From positions 3,964,501 through 4,028,500 of the forward strand of contig NZ_AP023081.1 in the NCBI RefSeq assembly GCF_026072635.1: a DNA stretch of 64,000 bases, in the 5' to 3' direction. Source of the stretch: Pseudomonas solani (GTDB lineage Bacteria > Pseudomonadota > Gammaproteobacteria > Pseudomonadales > Pseudomonadaceae). The stretch's first letter is position 1; every line of letters begins with the position of its first letter. The notes beneath the pieces were generated by a model. It saw only the letters and a list, made by a program, of their open reading frames with translations, did no database searches and was not told the DNA's origin. Position numbers and translations under genes: made by a program. Shown piece after piece: positions 23,880 to 33,900 of the stretch.

Positions 23880-24056
23880 CCTGCCTCCTTTCATCGAGGG
23901 GCAAGCCTAGCAGTGGTTCCGGCCAGGAGGCTATTAGGGGAAATTGCCGCAGGTTCGCGACCTGGTCGGGGGCAATCCTGCCGTGTGGCCGTGAAGTGGG
24001 GTGGAGCGGAGGCGTAACGGGGAAGGGCGCCGCGATGACGACGCCCTGGCCGGGAA

Positions 24057-24338
24057 TCAATCCTGGCGGCTGGTGACTTCCACCAGGTGGTAGCCGAACT
24101 GGGTCTTCACCGGGCCTTGCACGACGTTGACCGGGGCGCTGAAGACCACGGTGTCGAACTCGCGAACCATCTGGCCGGGGCCGAAGGAACCGAGGTTGCC
24201 GCCGTCACGGCTGGACGGGCAGCTGGAGTTGTCCTTGGCGACCTGGGCGAAGTCGGCGCCCCCTTCGATGGCGGCTTTCAGTTCGTTGCACTTGGCTTCG
24301 CTGGAAACCAGGATGTGGCGGGCGGTTGCACGGGGCAT
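24057..24338 (-). CDS. Parvulin-type peptidyl-prolyl isomerase (PpiC-like)
   Basis: 93 residues, the size of free-standing PpiC. AGGAG precedes ATG 24338. The single parvulin domain opens ATARHILVSSEAKCNEL, continues GADFAQVAKDNSSCPSSRDGGNLG and SFGPGQMVREFD, and ends GPVKTQFGYHLVEVT. These include the two catalytic-pocket histidines (RHILV, GYHLV) and the SCPS motif with Cys. No signal peptide, so cytoplasmic. It is monocistronic. Confidence 0.95.
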   Translation of the reverse strand: MPRATARHILVSSEAKCNELKAAIEGGADFAQVAKDNSSCPSSRDGGNLGSFGPGQMVREFDTVVFSAPVNVVQGPVKTQFGYHLVEVTSRQD

Positions 24339-24962
24339 GGCAGGACTCCTCTTGAAGAAAGCGCAGAGCCTACCGGAATCGAATGAACCGTCAACGGCCG
24401 GTGGCGTGGGTGGTATGGCGCAGGGATGGAGGTCGGGTGAAACCCGGCAGGACGGACAGCAGGTGTGGTCTGGGTGTGGGAGCGGTTTCAACCGCGAAGG
24501 GCATTGAGCCGCGGCCGATCGCGAGTAAACATCCAGGTTCTTAGAACGTGGCTTTGCTTTTGGCTCTCTAGAAGGGGGCGCAATCAGACCTCGGAACATG
24601 CAGCCGCCACTCACTCCGGACGTAGGGTGTGCTGCGCGCACCTGGGCGTCACATGCAGCACCTTGCGGCGGTGCGCACGGCACACCCTACGGCATGCGTC
24701 ATCCTGCTGGGTTCTCAATTCAAATCGTCACAGGCAGAGCCGATGACTCATGACCACGCCCTAAGGACGTGGTTTCCCACGTTCAAATTATTCCCTCGAT
24801 GGGGCGGCGCTGCGCGCCGCTTGGCGACTGAGGTCGCCCCTACAGGTCGGCCCCTACAGGTCGCCTCAAATACTGCGCCTACGGTGACGAATAACGCTGT
24901 TTGCCGTTGTCTCAATGGCGCCTATCCACCACCATCGCCGCCTGGCCTTTCGAGAACCCTCC
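24339..24962. repeat. Non-coding stretch with several palindromes
   Basis: No gene is visible in this 620-base gap. It contains a REP-like GTGGGAGCGGTTTCAACCGC (24476-24498) and an inverted pair CGTAGGGTGTGC / GCACACCCTACG (24621-24691). It also has a CCACG-CGTGG-CCACG series (24754-24780) and GGCGACTGAGGTCGCCCCTA (24822-24841) with partial copies after it. The 24530-24790 part could be a remnant of a small transposable unit. Confidence 0.55.
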
Positions 24963-25550
24963 ATGCCCCGCGCCTTGCCCGTTTCCCTGTTGCTGGCCCT
25001 GTTCGTAACCGCTGCCCCGCACCTGGCGTTCGCCTGTGCGGAGGGGGAGACCGAGGTGTGCCTCGGTGGCTGCATCTGCGTGCCCGACCCCAATGGCGTG
25101 CTGGCGCCTTACCAGGAGCGGGCCGGCGCGGTGGCGGCGTCGGCGCTGGAGGGCTGGCTGCTGCGTTCGCGGGAGTCGGCGGCGCGGCAGGGCACCTTGC
25201 CGATCCCGGCGGAGATACGCCAGCGCCTGCTGCCCTGGTACCCGGCCGAGCTGCTGGATGCGGTGCGCTACAAGGTGGGTGACAGCGACGAGATGAACGC
25301 CGCGCGGACCATGCTGCAGAACCCCGATATCAAGGCGGTGACCCTGGTGGACATCATCGTCTTCCGCACCGAGGACGCGGCCCTGCACGACGTGGCGCTG
25401 TGGGCCCACGAGCTGTTCCACGTGCAGCAGTACCGGGACTGGGGCAGCGCCGGTTTTGCCCAGCGCTACAGCCGCGATTTCAACGCGGTGGAAGCGCCGG
25501 CCTATTCCCGGCAGCTGGAGGTGAGCCGCGCCCTGCGGCGCGGCGAGTGA
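24963..25550 (+). CDS. Secreted DUF4157-like protein with HELFH motif
   Basis: 195 residues. The signal peptide ends near AFA (about 23). A Cys-rich start (CAEGETEVCLGGCICVPD) follows. The conserved core is ALWAHELFHVQQYRDWGSAG (about 145-165), an HExxH-type sequence as in zinc peptidases and DUF4157 proteins, preceded by DIKAVTLVDIIVFR. DUF4157 domains occur in extracellular contractile and toxin contexts, where the motif may be inactive. Here the protein is small and free-standing. Its stop lies 6 bp from the convergent lapC stop. The ribosome site is weak. Confidence 0.75.
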   Translation: MPRALPVSLLLALFVTAAPHLAFACAEGETEVCLGGCICVPDPNGVLAPYQERAGAVAASALEGWLLRSRESAARQGTLPIPAEIRQRLLPWYPAELLDAVRYKVGDSDEMNAARTMLQNPDIKAVTLVDIIVFRTEDAALHDVALWAHELFHVQQYRDWGSAGFAQRYSRDFNAVEAPAYSRQLEVSRALRRGE

Positions 25551-25556
25551 GGCCGA

Positions 25557-26912
25557 TCAACGCTCGCGCATGGCTTCCGAGCGGGCCTTGAGCACCGGCT
25601 TGAGCAGGTAGTCGAGCACGCTCTTCTCGCCGGTGATGATGTCCACCGTGGCGATCATCCCGGGGATGATCAGCAGCGGGTGGTCGTCCTTGCCCAGGTG
25701 GCTTTTGTCGGTGCGCACCTGGATCAGGTAGAAGCTGTTGCCCTTGTCGTCGGTGATGGTGTCGGCGCCGATCAGTTCCAGCTTGGCCTTGAGGCCGCCG
25801 TAGATGGTGTAGTCATAGGCGCTGAACTTGACCATCGCCTTCTGCCCCGGGTGGAGGAAGGCCACGTCCTGCGGGCGGATGCGCGCCTCGATCAGCAGGT
25901 TGTCCTCCAGGGGCACCACTTCCACCATGTCGTTGCCGGGCTGCACCACGCCGCCGATGGTGTTGACCTTCAGTTGCTTGATCACGCCGTTGACCGGGGA
26001 GACCACGGTGGTGCGGGTGACGCGGTCGTCGATGGCCTTGCCAGTGGAGGTGATCTTCTGCAGCTCGGTGCGGGCTTCGTTGAGTTCCTTGAAGGCATCG
26101 GACTGGAACGACAGCTTGCTTTCTTCCATCTTCCGCTCGATTTCCTTCACCGCCGCCTCGGCCCGGGGGATGGCCAGGTTGGTGCCGTTGAGCTCGCCGC
26201 GCATTTCCACCGCGCTGCGGCGCAGGCGCAGGATCTCCACCTCGGAGATGGCGCCGGTGCCCACCAGCGGCTGGGACATGTTCAGTTCCTGCTGCAGCAG
26301 CCCCAGGCTGGAGGCGTACTGCTGCGACTTGGAGCGGAATTCGGCCAGTTCCTGCTGCTTCTGGCGCAGCTGCTCCTGGAGGATGTGCTGCTCGCTGTCC
26401 AGGCGCTGCAGGCGTTTGCGGTACAGCGCCATTTCGTCCTCGGCCAGTTGCGGCGAGGCCTTGGCGATTTCCGGCGGCAGGGTGAAGGGGCGATCCTCGG
26501 CCTCGGCCGAGAGCCGTTGCACGCGGGCCATGAGCGCCAGGCGGTCGGCTTCGGTCTCGCCCTTGTTGGAGAGGAAGCGGGTGTCGTCCAGGCGCAGCAG
26601 CACGTCGCCCTTGCTCACCACCTGGCCCTCGCGCACGAAGATCTCCGAGACGATGCCGCCCTCGAGGTTCTGGATCACCTGGATCTTGCTGGAGGGGATG
26701 GCCTTGCCTTCACCGGTGGTGACTTCCTCCAGCACGGCGAACTTGGCCCAGACCAGGGCGACGATCAGTAGCGTGCAGGCCACCCAGACGGTGATGCGGG
26801 TGCCGGTGGGGGAGTCCTCCAGGGCGGCGCCGTCCACCTCGGGCATGAACTCGGTGTCGGGCTTGCTGCCCAGGCCGCCGAAGTAGTCGCGGACCGATCG
26901 GGTGCTTTCCAT
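25557..26912 (-). CDS. lapC: LapC-type HlyD family membrane fusion protein of type I secretion
   Basis: 451 residues with one N-terminal membrane helix (about 41-60, ITVWVACTLLIVALVWAKFA). The periplasmic part has the lipoyl-like half motifs IQVIQNLEGGIVSEIFVREGQ, a long alpha-helical hairpin (about 120-290, HILQEQLRQKQQELAEF) and the HlyD signature TTVVSPVNGVIKQLKVNTIG. It bridges the ABC transporter and the TolC channel. AGGAGC precedes ATG 26912. It is the last gene of the leftward lapE-lapB-lapC operon, 9 bp after lapB, next to the giant adhesin it should export. BapD in P. aeruginosa is the equivalent name. Confidence 0.92.
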   Translation of the reverse strand: MESTRSVRDYFGGLGSKPDTEFMPEVDGAALEDSPTGTRITVWVACTLLIVALVWAKFAVLEEVTTGEGKAIPSSKIQVIQNLEGGIVSEIFVREGQVVSKGDVLLRLDDTRFLSNKGETEADRLALMARVQRLSAEAEDRPFTLPPEIAKASPQLAEDEMALYRKRLQRLDSEQHILQEQLRQKQQELAEFRSKSQQYASSLGLLQQELNMSQPLVGTGAISEVEILRLRRSAVEMRGELNGTNLAIPRAEAAVKEIERKMEESKLSFQSDAFKELNEARTELQKITSTGKAIDDRVTRTTVVSPVNGVIKQLKVNTIGGVVQPGNDMVEVVPLEDNLLIEARIRPQDVAFLHPGQKAMVKFSAYDYTIYGGLKAKLELIGADTITDDKGNSFYLIQVRTDKSHLGKDDHPLLIIPGMIATVDIITGEKSVLDYLLKPVLKARSEAMRER

Positions 26913-26921
26913 GTTCTGCTC

Positions 26922-29081
26922 CTAGACGGCCGCTGGGCCGACGCGGCCCTTGCGCAAGGCTTCGATCACCGCGTCCTTCGGACCGTCGGCGACTATGTGG
27001 CCGCCATCGAGCACCACCAGGCGTTCCACCAGGCTGAGCATGGAGGCGCGGTGGGTGATGAGCAGCACGGTCTTGCCCTGGGCCCAGCCGTGCAGGCGGT
27101 TGCGCAGGATGTCTTCGCTGGTGTTGTCCATGGCGCTGGTGGGTTCGTCCAGCAGCAGGATGGGCGGGTCCAGCAACAGCGCGCGGGCCAGCAGCACCGC
27201 CTGGCGCTGGCCGCCGGAGAGCAGCTGGCCACGCTCGCCCACCGGGCGGTCGAAGCCTTGCGGGTGCTGGCGGGCCAGTTCGGTGACGCCGGTCAGCTCG
27301 GCCACTTCCAGCATCCGCGCGTCGTTCACGTAGCGCGCGCCGAGGGTCAGGTTGTCGCGCAGGCTCCCGGCGATCAGCGGCATGTCGTGGGTGACGAAGC
27401 CGATCTGGTGGCGCAGGTCGGCGACGTCCAGCTGGCGCAGGTCGATGCCGTCCAGCAGCAGCTGGCCCTGTTCGGGGCTGTAGAAGTTCATCACCAGGCG
27501 CGCCAGGGTGCTTTTGCCCGAGCCGCTGCGGCCGATGATGCCGACCCGCTCGCCGGCGTTCAGCCGCAGGCTGACGTTGGCCAGCGCAGGCGCGGCCTGG
27601 TCGGGGTAGCTGAAGCTCACCCCGCGCACGTCGATGGCGCCCTTGATGTGGGTGCGCTCCAGCGGTTGCTGCTTGTTTTCCCGTTCCTGGGGCAGGCCCA
27701 TGAGCATGTCGGTGCTCTTCATGGTCAGCTGCGCCTGCTGGTAGCGGGTGATCAGCCCGGCGATCTGCCCCAGCGGTGCGAGCACGCGGCTGTTGAGCAT
27801 GTAGCTGGCCACCAGGGCGCCGACGCTGAGGTTGCCGGCGATGATGCTGTAGACCCCGGCGATGATCATCGCCAGGCCGGCGAACTGCTGCAGGAACATG
27901 GTGCCGTTGGTGACCACGGCGGAGAGGAAGCGCGCATGGCTGTCCAGGCGGGTGAGGGCGCCGTGGGTGCGCTCCCAGCGGTGCTGGCGCTCGCTCTCGG
28001 CACTGCAGGCCTTGAGCGTCTCCAGGCCCGAGAGGGTTTCGATCAGCAGCGCCTGGCGTTCCGCGCCCAGGGCCAGGCTGCGTTGCACGGTGTCGCGCAG
28101 GCGGGTCTGGATGATCCAGGCGAAGATCGCGGTGATGGGGAAGGCGAGCACCGGGATCACCACCAGCCAGCCGCCGAGCAGGCCGATCACCAGCAGCATG
28201 AGGATGGAGAAGGGCAGGTCGATGAGGCTGGTGAGGGTCACCGCGGTGAGGAATTCCCGCAGGCCCTGGAAGTCGTGGATGCTCTGGGCGAAGCCGCCGA
28301 TGGTGGTGGGCCGCGCCTTCATCGACATGCCGGTGATGCGCTCGAACAGCGTGGCCGAGAGCACCACGTCGGTCTTCTTGCCGGCGGTGTCCAGCAGGTG
28401 CGCGCGCAGCACCCGCAGCAGCAGGTCGAAGCCGGTGCCGATGAGCAGGCCGATGGTCAGCACCCAGAGGGTGGAGGTGGCCTGGTTGGGCACCACGCGG
28501 TCGTAGGTCTGCATGACGAACAGCGGTACCAGCATGCCCAGCAGGTTGATCAGCAGGCTGGCCAGCACCGCATCGGTGTAGAGCCAGCGCGACAGCCGCA
28601 AGGTGTCGCGGAACCAGGATTTGACCCGGGGCACCAGGGGCGCGCGGGTCTCTTCCAGTTCATGGCGGGGGCGGGCGAAGAGGGCTTCGCCGCTGTACGC
28701 GGCGGCCAGCAGCTCGGGGTCGATCCACTGCTGGCCACCGTCGGACTCGCAGGGCAGGATCAGCGCGCGGCCGTCCTTGCCCCACTGGTTGAGCACCGCG
28801 CTGCGGCCGTCCTTCAACAGCAGCAGCACCGGCAGGTTGAGCGGTGAGATGGCCCCCAGTTCCCGGCGCAACAGGCGCCCTTGCAGGCCGACCCGTGCAG
28901 CGGCACGGGCCAGCAGGTCGGGTGTCAGTCGCTGGTTCGCCAGCGGCAGGCCGGCGGTGAGGCTGCCCCGGCTGGCGGGGCACTCATGCAGCCTGCAAAG
29001 AATCAGCAGGCCGTCCAGCAACGGGTCGTCGTGGCTCTGCCGAGGGTCGACGGTGGCACCCGCCATTTCCATGGTGGTCAT
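26922..29081 (-). CDS. lapB: LapB-type type I secretion ABC transporter (permease-ATPase)
   Basis: 719 residues. Residues about 15-135 are a C39-like domain (LLDGLLILCRLHECPASRGS, LPVLLLLKDGRSAVLNQWG). The nucleophilic Cys-His context is not that of a peptidase, so it probably docks substrate. Six transmembrane helices follow (about 165-440). The ATPase has Walker A GRSGSGKST, signature LLSGGQRQAV, Walker B ILLLDEPTSAMD and H-loop LITHRAS. It powers one-step export of the adhesin through LapC and LapE. It lies 23 bp after lapE. All ATPase residues are intact. Confidence 0.93.
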   Translation of the reverse strand: MTTMEMAGATVDPRQSHDDPLLDGLLILCRLHECPASRGSLTAGLPLANQRLTPDLLARAAARVGLQGRLLRRELGAISPLNLPVLLLLKDGRSAVLNQWGKDGRALILPCESDGGQQWIDPELLAAAYSGEALFARPRHELEETRAPLVPRVKSWFRDTLRLSRWLYTDAVLASLLINLLGMLVPLFVMQTYDRVVPNQATSTLWVLTIGLLIGTGFDLLLRVLRAHLLDTAGKKTDVVLSATLFERITGMSMKARPTTIGGFAQSIHDFQGLREFLTAVTLTSLIDLPFSILMLLVIGLLGGWLVVIPVLAFPITAIFAWIIQTRLRDTVQRSLALGAERQALLIETLSGLETLKACSAESERQHRWERTHGALTRLDSHARFLSAVVTNGTMFLQQFAGLAMIIAGVYSIIAGNLSVGALVASYMLNSRVLAPLGQIAGLITRYQQAQLTMKSTDMLMGLPQERENKQQPLERTHIKGAIDVRGVSFSYPDQAAPALANVSLRLNAGERVGIIGRSGSGKSTLARLVMNFYSPEQGQLLLDGIDLRQLDVADLRHQIGFVTHDMPLIAGSLRDNLTLGARYVNDARMLEVAELTGVTELARQHPQGFDRPVGERGQLLSGGQRQAVLLARALLLDPPILLLDEPTSAMDNTSEDILRNRLHGWAQGKTVLLITHRASMLSLVERLVVLDGGHIVADGPKDAVIEALRKGRVGPAAV

Positions 29082-29104
29082 CTACTGCTACTCCCGAACC
29101 GCGG

Positions 29105-30460
29105 TTACTTCATTTCCGGCAGACGGGCTTCGCTCTTCACTTCAGAAGCGGCGATGGCCTCAGCCGGGACTACGACGTTCTGCCGGCGCAGCAGATCGCC
29201 CATGGCGGAGATCACGCGGAACATGGCGAACTCTTCGGTGTAGCGCACCTCGACGTAACGCCGGTTGGCGGTGAAGAGTTCGTTGTCACTGTCGAGCAGG
29301 TCGAGCAGGGTGCGTTGGCCGAGGCCGAACTGCTGCTGGTACGCCTCGCGCACGCGCTGGGTGTAGTCGGCATAGTCACGCGCCTTGGGGGTTTGCTGGC
29401 GGGCGTTTTCCATGGCGTTCCAGGCCAGCGAGAGGTTCTCGTTGAGCACCCGCAGGGCGTTGTTGCGGATGTCCATGGACTGGTTGATCGAGTGCGCCGC
29501 CGCTTGCAGGCGGGCCTTGTCGCGCATGCCGTTGAACAGGTTGTAGTTCATCACCACGGCGGCTCGCCAGGTGTTGTAGTGGCCTTCATCGCCTTGCACG
29601 TTGTCGTCGGCGGTGGTGGCCAGTTCGGCGTCGAAGCGCGGGTAGAACGGCGACTTGGCCGACTCGTATTGCTTCTCCGCCGCCTGCACGTCGGCCTGGG
29701 CCGATTTCAGGAAGGGGTTGTTGTCCATCATGGTCTGGCGGGCGGCGAGCAGGTCCGCCGGCATTTCGCCGCGGATGGTCGCCGGGGTTTCCAGCTCGTC
29801 GGCCGGACGGCCGGTGGCGCTGAGGAAGTTGGCTTCGGCGTCGGCCAGGTTCACTTCCTCGGTGTAGAGGTTGTTCTCGGCCAGGGCCAGACGGGCGGCG
29901 GACTGGTCGGAGTCGGCCATGCTGCCGACGCCGCGCTGGCTGCGCAGGTTGATCTGGTCACCCACGCGCTGGTGCGACTGCAGGTTGTTGCGGGCCAGGG
30001 CCACCATTTCACGACGCTTGAGCACTTCGAGGTACACCTCGATGGTGCGCAGCGCCAGGCTCTCGGATGTGCCCAGGGTGTAGTAGGCGCGGGAGTTGAT
30101 CACCGCCTCGGTACGGCCCACCTCGTTAGGGGTGTTGAAGCCGTCGAAGAGCATTTGCCGCAGGCGCAACTCGGCGTTGCGGTAGTTCATCGTCTCCGTG
30201 TTGTGATCGCCCAGCGCGCGCGTGCTCGGACTATCGGTGTTTTCACGGCCCACGCCGGCTATCAGATCGACGGTCGGTAGGTAGCCGCCCTTGGCGACCT
30301 TCTTCTCTTCGTCGGCGACGAGCCGTGCGTTGGCTGCTGCCCGGATCTCCGGGTGGTTGTCGAGAGTGCTCTGGATGGCCTCGGTGAGGTTCATCGCCTG
30401 GACCTGGGCGCTGGCGAGTGCCAACAGCATGCTGCTCCAGAGTGGGGTCATTGCTCGCAT
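29105..30460 (-). CDS. lapE: LapE-type TolC family outer-membrane channel
   Basis: 451 residues with a signal peptide (cut near QVQA, about 22). The TolC repeat architecture is evident: two related halves of coiled helices and short beta segments (MNLTEAIQSTLDNHPEIRAA opening; SYTLGTSESLALRTIEVYLE; FGLGQRTLLDLLDSDNELF in the second half). AAGGAG precedes ATG 30460. It forms the trimeric outer-membrane exit of the type I system and, for LapA-type substrates, the place where the adhesin's retention module stays plugged. First gene of the lapE-lapB-lapC operon, divergent from the adhesin gene. Confidence 0.92.
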   Translation of the reverse strand: MRAMTPLWSSMLLALASAQVQAMNLTEAIQSTLDNHPEIRAAANARLVADEEKKVAKGGYLPTVDLIAGVGRENTDSPSTRALGDHNTETMNYRNAELRLRQMLFDGFNTPNEVGRTEAVINSRAYYTLGTSESLALRTIEVYLEVLKRREMVALARNNLQSHQRVGDQINLRSQRGVGSMADSDQSAARLALAENNLYTEEVNLADAEANFLSATGRPADELETPATIRGEMPADLLAARQTMMDNNPFLKSAQADVQAAEKQYESAKSPFYPRFDAELATTADDNVQGDEGHYNTWRAAVVMNYNLFNGMRDKARLQAAAHSINQSMDIRNNALRVLNENLSLAWNAMENARQQTPKARDYADYTQRVREAYQQQFGLGQRTLLDLLDSDNELFTANRRYVEVRYTEEFAMFRVISAMGDLLRRQNVVVPAEAIAASEVKSEARLPEMK

Positions 30461-30923
30461 GAGAGGGTGTCTCCTTGTTCGATGCTCTTTTTACGGATCG
30501 CCATTTTTTTGGCGAAATCGCCTGTTCAACCGTTTCAGGCTTGTAACATCAGAGCTAAGAACATCTTTTGGAGAACCTAAGAAATTTTTTTCACATGGTT
30601 TATGCCGAAAAAATCTTATGCACTCCTCCGAATCGAGCACATCTTCTTTCCCTGTCAGCCGCGTTTATTGGGGCCTGCAGGGCCTTTTCGGCGAACGGCT
30701 TGGGTGGTCAAACCAGTTTCAGAGCCAAAGGGGCGGGGATGTTCTGATGGAGTAGTACGACACGGAGAATGAGTGACGATTTTTTGTCGCGAATTTTTTG
30801 ACCTGAATACTGTCGTTCCATTCCGCTTCAGTTTTTCCTTTTTCCAGTCCCCGGTGCAGAACGGTCTTGGCCCTATTGCGATAGGTGTCGGCAGTGGTCG
30901 GCAGCGTGGTGGAGGAAGGATTC
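30461..30923. promoter_or_regulatory. AT-rich divergent control region between lapE and the adhesin gene
   Basis: This 463-base gap is clearly AT-richer than its surroundings. On the lapE side is the inverted repeat CGCCATTTTTTTGGCG (30499-30514). Near the middle are tandem T-tracts within GACGATTTTTTGTC and GAATTTTTTGACC (about 30777-30802). A hairpin CCTAT/ATAGG (30872-30885) lies about 38 bases before the adhesin ATG, which has GGAGGAAGGA. FleQ-type enhancer sites are expected for such loci, but no full match to that consensus is seen. Confidence 0.55.
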
Positions 30924-33900
30924 ATGGCTACGGTAATCGGTGTCGTCAGTCGGGTAGTAGGCGAGGTGTTCGCGGTAGCAGGCGACGGAACGCGCCGGCC
31001 CCTGGTAGAAGGCGACAGGCTGTTCGCCGGCGAGCAATTGCTCACCGGTGCTGAAGGTGCGATTTCGGTGGCGCTGGCCAATGGCGGCGAGCTGACCCTG
31101 GGACGCGACAGCAGCATGAACCTGAGTACCCAGTTGCTGGCTACCGGCAACGGCGATGCCCCGGTCGACCCCACCGCTGACGCGCAGCAGCCGCAGCCGC
31201 CGAGCCAGCAGGACCTGACCGACGTGCAGCAACTGCAGGCCGCGATCGAGGCCGGCGCCGACCCGACCCAGACCGGTGAAGCGACCGCAGCAGGCCCCGG
31301 TGCCGGTGGTGCAGGCGGTGCAGGGGGGGTTGGCGGTGGCCACTCCTTCGTGCTGCTGTCGGAAACCGCCGGTGCGCTCGACCCGACCATCGGCTTCCCC
31401 ACCGGCCCAATCACGGCCGGCCCGCTGTTCCCCGAGGCCGAGATTCTCGCGCCCACCGACTTCAGCCCCGAACTGACCGTGGTCTTCCTCGATGAAGAAG
31501 GCAGCGTCGTCACCGGCCCCGGTGTGGTGGACGAAGAAGCACTGGATGGCGGCGAGAGCGGTGGCGGCAACCCGGGCAGCAACCCCGGCAGCAACGCCGA
31601 GAGGACCTCGGGCACCCTGATCATCAATTCCCCCGACGGCATCGGCCGCATCGAAGTACTGGACGCCGCCGGCAACTGGATCAATGTCGCCGGTGGGGGC
31701 ACCGTGCAGGGCACCTATGGCGTGCTGGTGTTCGATGCCGCCGGCAACTGGACCTACACCCTCACCGACAACAGCCTGGATCACAGCAACCCCAATGCCA
31801 CCGGGGCCGAGGACCAGCTGTTCGATAACTTCAGCGTGCGCGTATTCGACCTCGACGGCGATGTATCGCCCACCGTGCCGCTGACCATCGCCATCAACGA
31901 CGACGGCCCCAGTGCCGGCCTGGAATTCTCCCGCGAAGGCGGCGATGTGATCATCGACGAGAGCGCCGGCCTGCAACCGGGCAGCCATGACGTCGCCGGC
32001 CCGCTGGCGGTGTTCGATGGCGTTGCCAACCCTTCGTCGGATATGCGCGCCTACGCCCAGGGCACCGCCCCGGCGGTGATTGCCAACTATGACTTCGGCG
32101 CCGACGAAGGCGGCGCCACCGCCGTCTATTCCCTGGCCCTGATCGAAGGCGAGGGCGGCGAAGGCCAGGAGGGCCCGCAAGCTCAGGCCGCCGGTCTCAC
32201 CACCACCAGCGGCAGCCCCATCACCCTGAGTGTGGAAGGTGGCCTGGTGGTCGGCCGCGACGCCGACGGCAATGCCGCGTTCGCCATTTCCATCGACCCG
32301 GATACCGGCGTCATCAGCGTTGCCCAGTACCAGTCCCTGCATCACCCCGACGGCAGCGATGCCAATGACAGCATCGACCTCAGCGGCCTGATCCGCGCGG
32401 TGCTGACCGTCACCGACGGCGACGGCGACAAGGCCGTGGCCAGTGCCGACATCGGCCAACTGATCCGCTTCGTCGATGACGGCCCCACCGCCAGCATCCA
32501 GACCAACGAAGGCGGGCGCGTCAGCCATGACGAAAGCGCCGGCCTGCAGAACGGCACCGTCACGCCCACCCCCGGCGGCGACGCCAACGACAACGACACC
32601 AATGCCCCATCGGTGGTCAGCCTGTTCAGCGGCGTCAGCAATACCGGCACCGACCTGTCCAGCACCGGTTACGCCACCAGCAATGGCGCGGTGGTGGATA
32701 TCTCCGGCAGCAGCACGGGTGAGGACAACGAAGGCGCCACCACCGTGCTCAGCCTCTCCATCGTCGACGGCAACGGCAGTGACTCCGGCCTCACCACCAC
32801 CGATGGCCAGACCATTCGCCTGTACCTGGAGAACGGCCTGATCGTCGGCCGCGTGGACGGTGGCGACACCGGCCCCGGCGCGGCGGCCTTCGCCATCGCC
32901 ATCGGCCAGGACGGCAGCGTCAGCGTGGCCCAGTACATCTCCCTCAACCACCCCGACACCGGCAGCGCCGATGATGCCGTGACCCTGTCCGGCAAGGTCC
33001 GCGCGGTGGTCACCGTGACCGACGGCGACGGCGATGTGGACACCGCCCAGGTGGGCATCGGCGGCGCCATCCGCTTCGAGGACGACGGCCCCACCGCCGT
33101 GATCGAGCGGCTGGAAGGCGTGCGCGTCACCCATGACGAGAGCGCCGGGCTGCAGAACGGCACCGCGACCCCGACGCCCCAGGGCGATGCCCTGGATGAC
33201 GACACCAGCAACCCGGATGTGATCGCCCTGTTCGCCGGCGTGAGCAATGTCGGTACCGACCTGTCGGGCTATGCCACCAGTGCCGGCCCCGTGGTCAGCA
33301 CTGCCGGCACCAGCACAGGCGAGGACAACGAAGGCGCCACCACCGTATTGAGCCTGGAGATCACCGGCGGCGACGGCACCGATTCGGGCCTCACCACCAC
33401 CGATGGCCAGGTCATCCGCCTTTATATGGAGAACGGCCTGATCGTCGGCCGCGTCGACGGTGGCGACCAGGGCCCCGGCGCCGCGGTGTTCGCCGTGGCC
33501 ATGGGCCAGGACGGCACTATCAGCGTTGCCCAGTACATGTCGCTGAACCACCCGGACACCGGCAGCCGCGATGAGGGCGTCGACCTCGGCGGCCTGGTCA
33601 GGGCCGTGGTCACCGTCACCGACGGCGATGGCGATGTGGACGTGGCCACGGTCAACATCGGCGGAGCCATCCGCTTCGAGGACGACGCCCCCACCGCCAG
33701 CATCCAGGCGGTCGAAGGTGCACGCGTCACCCACGACGAGACCCCCGGCCTGCAGAACGGCACCGCCACCCCGACCCCGGGCAACGACGCCAATGACAAC
33801 GACACCAACAACCCCAGCGTGATCGCGCTGTTCAGCAGCGTGGCCGATGCCGGCACCGCGCTGGCGGCCGGCTATGCCACCAGCAACGGCCCGGTGGTGG

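Noticed and set aside
30777..30802. FleQ binding box upstream of the adhesin
   Set aside because: T-tracts ending in TTGAC resemble half of the FleQ consensus, but the spacing between the GTC and GAC halves does not fit. It is left as a candidate only.
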